Below the pieces are notes generated by a model. The model worked only from the letters and a program-made list of their open reading frames with translations. It was not told where the DNA came from and did not search any database. Made by a program: the position numbers and the translations under genes. Below are positions 6,669 through 10,193 of a stretch of 10,193 nucleotides of DNA, piece by piece (the first letter of the stretch is position 1; each line of letters starts with the position of its first letter). The DNA comes from Oscillospiraceae bacterium (lineage in GTDB: Bacteria; Bacillota; Clostridia; UMGS1810). The stretch is from positions 1 to 10,193 of the forward strand of contig JALEIO010000144.1 in assembly GCA_022769845.1 (NCBI GenBank). The letters run 5' to 3'.

Positions 6669-7670
6669 TTATTTGTTTTCCCACTGCTCAATAAGCTTTT
6701 GTGCAATCTGAACCGCATTTGTGGCAGCGCCTTTTCTGATGTTATCGGCAACAACCCAAAGGTTTACGCCCGATTCAACGCTTTCATCACGTCTTATTCT
6801 GCCGACAAAGGTTTCGTTTTTGCCCGCCGCGTCAAGCGCAAGAGGATAAACGTCGTGCTCAACGTCGTCCAAAACAACAAGACCGGGTGCGTTTTCGAGA
6901 GTTTTGCGCAAATCATCCAAATCAAACTGATTGTAAAATTCAACGTTTATAGACTCCGAATGGCTGTTGAAAACAGGCACACGAACGGTTGTAGCGGTAA
7001 TTCTTATGCTCTGGTCGCCCAGAATTTTTCGTGTTTCGTTAACCATTTTCATTTCTTCTTTTGTGTAGCCGTTGGGAAGAAATACATCTATATGAGGCAG
7101 GCAGTTTCCTGCAATCTGATGCGGAAATTTCTTGGGTGCTTCGCCTTTTAAGCCGTTTTCGAGGTCTTTATATCCTGCAAGACCGGCGCCCGACACAGCC
7201 TGATATGTGGAATATACCACACGTTTAATTTTATATTTATCGTGAAGCGGTTTTAAAGCAACCATAGCCTGAATTGTGGAGCAGTTGGGGTTTGCGATAA
7301 TGCCTTTGTTCCATTTTATGTCGTCGGGGTTAACCTCGGGAACAACCAGCGGAACGTTATCGTCCATTCTCCACGCGCTTGAATTATCTATAACAACACA
7401 GCCCTTGCTTGCGGCGATGGGTGCAAACTTTTCGCTTGTAGAGCCGCCTGCCGAGAAAAGCGCAATGTCAAAGCCTTTGTCAAACGATTTTTCGGTAAGC
7501 TCTTCAACAACATAGTCTTTGCCCATAAAGGTAAGATGAGTGCCTGCCGAGCGTGCCGACGCAAAAAGTGTGTAGCTTTCTACGGGAAGCTGAACTTCTT
7601 CGAGCACCTTCAAAAACGTTCTTCCGACCATGCCCGTTGCACCGACAACGGCAATATTGTATTTTTTCAT
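6669..7670 (-). CDS. asd: Aspartate-semialdehyde dehydrogenase
   Basis: Asd reduces beta-aspartyl phosphate to aspartate semialdehyde with NADPH, the branch-point compound for lysine/diaminopimelate and for threonine/methionine. It has 333 residues. The NADP-binding loop GATGMVGR lies at 10-17. The catalytic Cys is C130 in NPNCST, Q157 lies in TYQAVSGAG, and the acid/base His is H237 in RVPVFNSHSES. Two short hallmark stretches, NSSAWRMDD and PEVNPDD, also match. The ATG at 7670 is preceded by AGAGGTG about ten bases upstream. It is the first gene of the minus-strand operon and is followed by dapA and dapB in pathway order. The leader is only about 50 nt, too short for a lysine riboswitch. 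The aspartokinase catalytic gene is not in the window. Confidence 0.97.
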   Translation of the reverse strand: MKKYNIAVVGATGMVGRTFLKVLEEVQLPVESYTLFASARSAGTHLTFMGKDYVVEELTEKSFDKGFDIALFSAGGSTSEKFAPIAASKGCVVIDNSSAWRMDDNVPLVVPEVNPDDIKWNKGIIANPNCSTIQAMVALKPLHDKYKIKRVVYSTYQAVSGAGLAGYKDLENGLKGEAPKKFPHQIAGNCLPHIDVFLPNGYTKEEMKMVNETRKILGDQSIRITATTVRVPVFNSHSESINVEFYNQFDLDDLRKTLENAPGLVVLDDVEHDVYPLALDAAGKNETFVGRIRRDESVESGVNLWVVADNIRKGAATNAVQIAQKLIEQWENK

Positions 7671-7725
7671 AACTTCAAAACACCTCTTATAAATTGTATT
7701 AAAAAAACTTATATGTCTTTAGCAT

Positions 7726-7754
7726 ATCATACCATTTTAAAGCGGATAAGTCAA
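7726..7754 (-). promoter_or_regulatory. asd-dapA-dapB promoter, extended -10 sigma-A type
   Basis: On the minus strand TTGACT (7754-7749) and TATGAT (7731-7726) are separated by exactly 17 bp, and TGG precedes the -10, giving an extended -10 element. Each hexamer has one mismatch to consensus. Transcription would start near 7719, about 50 nt before the asd ATG. Confidence 0.82.
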
Positions 7755-7794
7755 CAATTATATTAAAAATTTGTAAAAATACTTGACTTATTCG
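7743..7794. repeat. Inverted 12-bp motif spanning the divergent -35 regions
   Basis: CGGATAAGTCAA (7743-7754) and TTGACTTATTCG (7783-7794) are inverted copies with one mismatch, 28 bp apart. Each contains a TTGACT -35 plus the adjacent TTAT(C/T)CG. The spacer is AT-rich. Identity continues past the -35 hexamers, so this may be a shared operator or simply two similar promoters. Confidence 0.6.
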
Positions 7795-7817
7795 GTGTAT
7801 TATCTTATCCTTATAAT
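7783..7817 (+). promoter_or_regulatory. Predicted promoter of the spoIID-like/queA unit, -10 uncertain
   Basis: TTGACT (7783-7788) is a clear -35. At normal spacing (17 bp) the -10 is only TATCCT (7806-7811, four of six). A perfect TATAAT (7812-7817) lies 23 bp from the -35, too far for an ordinary sigma-A promoter. No convincing sigma-E pair was found. Start of transcription would be about 7820, giving a leader of about 45-50 nt. Confidence 0.5.
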
Positions 7818-7867
7818 GTATATGTATGCAAATTTCAAACTTATTATATAAATGAAGGTGTTTAAAA

Positions 7868-9103
7868 TTGAAGAAAATTATAGGCTTTCTTTTGGCTTTT
7901 TTATCCTTTTCTACAATATGTTATGCGGCGCCGGTCGCCTTTGACACAATAAAGCTCGGGCTGTTTTTCGGCTCAACCGCGAAGGATACGGTAAATTTGG
8001 AATGTGACGGCGGATTTTTTGTCGGCTACGAAAAGGACGGAGAATTTATTGAAACCGCGGCGGTTGACAAGCCTTCGATAAGGGTTTTTGTAAACGAATC
8101 GGGTCAGCTTGAAATTGAAGGCATGTCAGCGTTTGAAGGCGATATGACCTTAAAAGCCGGTGCGGGACTTTTAAAAATTGAGGGAAATTTATACCGCGGA
8201 GTGTGTCAGCTTTCTTTAAAGGACGGAAAAATGACGGTTATCAATAAGCTTCCCACCGAGGAATATTTATATTCGGTGCTCGGCAAAGAGATGAGCCCTT
8301 CGTGGCCGCTTGAGGCTTTAAAAGCTCAAGCAATCTGCGCCCGAAGCTATGCGGTGCGAAACTGGAATAAATTTGCTTCGTACGGATTTAATCTTTGCAC
8401 CACTACCGTCAGCCAGGTTTACGGCGGTGTTGCAACCGAATCGGAAAAAACCATTGAGGCTGTTAATCAGACAAAAGGTCAGCTTTTAAAATACAACGGA
8501 CAGGTTGCCGAGGCGCTTTTTTATGCGTCAAACGGCGGCTACACTGCGGACGCAAAGTATGTCTGGGGAGGGAGCGTGCCGTATCTTACCGCCAAACAGG
8601 ACCCGTACGAGGTCAATGAAAAAGCCTCCTACGGAACGTGGACGGCAACTCTTACGGCGGAGGACATTGCGCAAAAGCTTTTAAACCGAAATATCAATAT
8701 CGGCAAAATAAAAAATGTGAAAATCACAGGTTCGGACAATCACACCGTTTATGAGGTTGAAATAATAGGCGAAAACGGCACATACACAGTTAAAAATGAT
8801 GATGTCAGAGGAGTTTTCGGTCTTAAAAGTCAGTATTTTGAAATAACTGCGACAGGCGGAAATTCGGGCAGCATTGCCGAAAACTGGAGTATTTTCAAAA
8901 AAGGTGCGTATGATTATTACATAAACGGCGATTATTCTGTTTTTTCAAGCAGTCTGCCGTCAGCCGGAAGCTTTACCTTTAACGGCCGCGGTTACGGTCA
9001 CAGGGTTGGAATGAGTCAGTGCGGCGCGCGTGATATGGCGCTTATGGGCTTTAGCGCGTACAAAATTTTGGATTTTTACTATCCCGGAACGGTTGTGGAA
9101 TAA
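7868..9103 (+). CDS. Secreted SpoIID/LytB-domain protein, probable peptidoglycan lytic enzyme
   Basis: Members of this family include SpoIID, a lytic transglycosylase acting on denuded glycan strands during engulfment, and related LytB modifiers. The protein has 411 residues. Residues 1-20 are a signal peptide (KK, hydrophobic core, cleavage likely at CYA/A), so it acts outside the membrane. The SpoIID core begins near LPTEEYLYSVLGKEMSPSWP; E141 in GKEMS is the expected catalytic acid. ALKAQAICARSYA, SQVYGG, FYASNGGYT and the C-terminal GRGYGHRVGMSQCGA follow in family order. The usual Cys-x3-His-Cys-Gln zinc segment appears as C177-TTT-V-S-Q183, so two probable metal ligands are missing. The start is TTG at 7868, with GAAGGTG (7854-7860) seven bases upstream. 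It lies 55 bp before queA on the same strand, as in the clostridial order of a SpoIID-like gene followed by queA. Whether this is the true engulfment SpoIID or a vegetative paralogue cannot be told, so no symbol is given. Confidence 0.92.
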   Translation: MKKIIGFLLAFLSFSTICYAAPVAFDTIKLGLFFGSTAKDTVNLECDGGFFVGYEKDGEFIETAAVDKPSIRVFVNESGQLEIEGMSAFEGDMTLKAGAGLLKIEGNLYRGVCQLSLKDGKMTVINKLPTEEYLYSVLGKEMSPSWPLEALKAQAICARSYAVRNWNKFASYGFNLCTTTVSQVYGGVATESEKTIEAVNQTKGQLLKYNGQVAEALFYASNGGYTADAKYVWGGSVPYLTAKQDPYEVNEKASYGTWTATLTAEDIAQKLLNRNINIGKIKNVKITGSDNHTVYEVEIIGENGTYTVKNDDVRGVFGLKSQYFEITATGGNSGSIAENWSIFKKGAYDYYINGDYSVFSSSLPSAGSFTFNGRGYGHRVGMSQCGARDMALMGFSAYKILDFYYPGTVVE

Positions 9104-9158
9104 CGGCTTTTGCGCTTATAAGGCTATTTGAAAGATACATTGTGAAAGGAACATTTTT

Positions 9159-10184
9159 ATGAAAACAAGCGATTTTTATTACGATTTGCCCGAAGAATTA
9201 ATCGCGCAGGACCCTTTGGAGGACAGGTCTGCGTCGCGGCTTTTGGTGCTTAATAAAGAAACCGGGGAAATTGAGCATACAATTTTTAAAAACATTAAAA
9301 ATTATCTTCACAAGGGCGATTGCCTTGTGCTGAATGATACAAAGGTTATCCCGGCACGTCTTATCGGCGAAAAAGAAGGCAGCGGCGGAAAAATTGAGTT
9401 TTTGCTGCTCAAAAAAATTTCGCTTGATACTTGGGAGATTATTGTAAAGCCCGGCAAAAAGGCAAGAGAGGGTGCGCGTGTGTCGTTCGGCGGCGGACTT
9501 TTAACGGCAGAGGTAGAAAAGGTTTTGCCCGATGGCAACAGAATTGTAAAATTTTTCTATGACGGTGTGTTTGAAAATGTGCTTGACAAGCTCGGTCAAA
9601 TGCCGCTTCCGCCGTATATTACGCATACTTTGAAGGACAAAAACCGCTATCAGACGGTATATGCCAAAAATGACGGCTCGGCTGCCGCACCCACAGCGGG
9701 ACTTCATTTTACAAAGGAGCTTTTGGCAGAAATTAAAGAAATGGGTGTTGATATTGCGTATCTTACATTGCACGTCGGACTCGGCACCTTCCGCCCCGTT
9801 AAGGTGGATGATGTTGAAAAGCACGTTATGCATTCGGAATATTACAATATTGACGAAAAAAATGCCGAAATTATAAACAACGCGCGAAAAAACGGCGGAA
9901 GAATTATTTCGGTGGGCACAACATCAACAAGGGTTTTGGAAACGGTTGCGGACGAAAGTGGATTTGTAAAGCCTAAATCGGGCGAGACTAAAATTTTTAT
10001 CTATCCGCCGTACAAATACAAAATTGTTGACGCGCTGATAACAAATTTTCATCTTCCCGAGTCAACGCTTTTAATGCTGGTCAGCGCGCTTGCGGGCAAG
10101 GATAACATTGACAGGGCTTATAAACAGGCGGTTGAGATGAAATACCGATTTTTCAGCTTCGGCGACGCAATGTTTATTGAATAA
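9159..10184 (+). CDS. queA: S-adenosylmethionine:tRNA ribosyltransferase-isomerase
   Basis: QueA transfers and isomerises the ribosyl part of S-adenosylmethionine onto preQ1 at the wobble position of GUN-anticodon tRNAs, giving epoxyqueuosine. The gene is complete at 341 residues. Hallmark segments in order are YDLPEELIAQ-PLEDRSASRL at the N-terminus, LNDTKVIPARL (58-68), MPLPPYI (148-154), AAPTAGLHFT (176-185), HVGLGTFRPV (205-214), SVGTTSTRVLE (251-261) and NFHLPESTLLMLVSAL (296-311). The ATG at 9159 has GAAAGGA about seven bases upstream. A 55-bp gap without terminator separates it from the SpoIID-like gene. In clostridia tgt, the preQ1 insertion enzyme, commonly follows; only nine bases remain here, so that is unseen. 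Confidence 0.98.
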   Translation: MKTSDFYYDLPEELIAQDPLEDRSASRLLVLNKETGEIEHTIFKNIKNYLHKGDCLVLNDTKVIPARLIGEKEGSGGKIEFLLLKKISLDTWEIIVKPGKKAREGARVSFGGGLLTAEVEKVLPDGNRIVKFFYDGVFENVLDKLGQMPLPPYITHTLKDKNRYQTVYAKNDGSAAAPTAGLHFTKELLAEIKEMGVDIAYLTLHVGLGTFRPVKVDDVEKHVMHSEYYNIDEKNAEIINNARKNGGRIISVGTTSTRVLETVADESGFVKPKSGETKIFIYPPYKYKIVDALITNFHLPESTLLMLVSALAGKDNIDRAYKQAVEMKYRFFSFGDAMFIE

Positions 10185-10193
10185 TGCTTTGTA

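Noticed and set aside
6282..7151. 289-codon open frame on the plus strand antisense to dapA and asd
   Set aside because: It lies wholly over two certain enzymes, its product is rich in Cys, Phe, Asn and Arg without any motif, and it has no ribosome binding site. It is a shadow of the codon use of the real genes.
7709..7736. Possible sigma-E promoter (CATACCAT with TTATATG upstream) for the spoIID-like gene
   Set aside because: The -35 and spacing are poor, the position overlaps the asd -10 element, and the leader would be about 130 nt. A chance AT-rich match is more likely.
9104..9158. Promoter or terminator between the SpoIID-like gene and queA
   Set aside because: The 55-bp gap shows neither a stem followed by T tract nor a credible -35/-10 pair; only the queA ribosome binding site is supported.

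Overview
The window looks like a chromosomal segment of a low-GC, endospore-forming Clostridia-type Firmicute (about 40% GC by eye). This rests on a complete SpoIIE with its cysteine cluster and PP2C domain, a SpoIID/LytB-family protein next to queA, Shine-Dalgarno sites of the GGAGG type, two TTG starts, and intrinsic terminators. Genus and family cannot be told from the sequence. No mobile element, CRISPR array, tRNA or rRNA was seen, and no gene-free stretch exceeds 300 bases.

Layout. Bases 1-1514 (+) hold the 3' part of a large, probably cell-surface protein of unknown function. It ends at a bidirectional terminator shared with a convergent minus-strand pair. That pair is spoIIE (1850-4171), the sporulation phosphatase, followed by a 79-residue tail-anchored protein (1544-1783). 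Upstream of spoIIE is a promoter-like sequence with near-consensus elements 22 bp apart, as in Spo0A-activated sigma-A promoters.

Bases 4362-7670 (-) are a diaminopimelate/lysine branch cluster in pathway order: asd, dapA, dapB, then a stand-alone two-ACT-domain protein. Asd makes aspartate semialdehyde, DapA condenses it with pyruvate, and DapB reduces the product towards tetrahydrodipicolinate. These supply meso-diaminopimelate for peptidoglycan, lysine, and dipicolinate for spores. The ACT protein looks like the regulatory half of aspartokinase without its kinase domain. It lies beyond a terminator-like hairpin and an unexplained 17-bp perfect inverted repeat. A strong extended -10 promoter drives asd.

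From the same 197-bp gap a divergent plus-strand unit starts: a secreted SpoIID/LytB-family protein (7868-9103), then queA (9159-10184), which makes epoxyqueuosine in tRNA. The two divergent -35 regions share a 12-bp inverted motif.

Most of the window is housekeeping and sporulation sequence. I found no convincing new multi-gene system. The points most worth a second look are the free-standing ACT pair, the Spo0A-type spoIIE promoter, the long hairpin between dapB and the ACT gene, and the divergent dyad.
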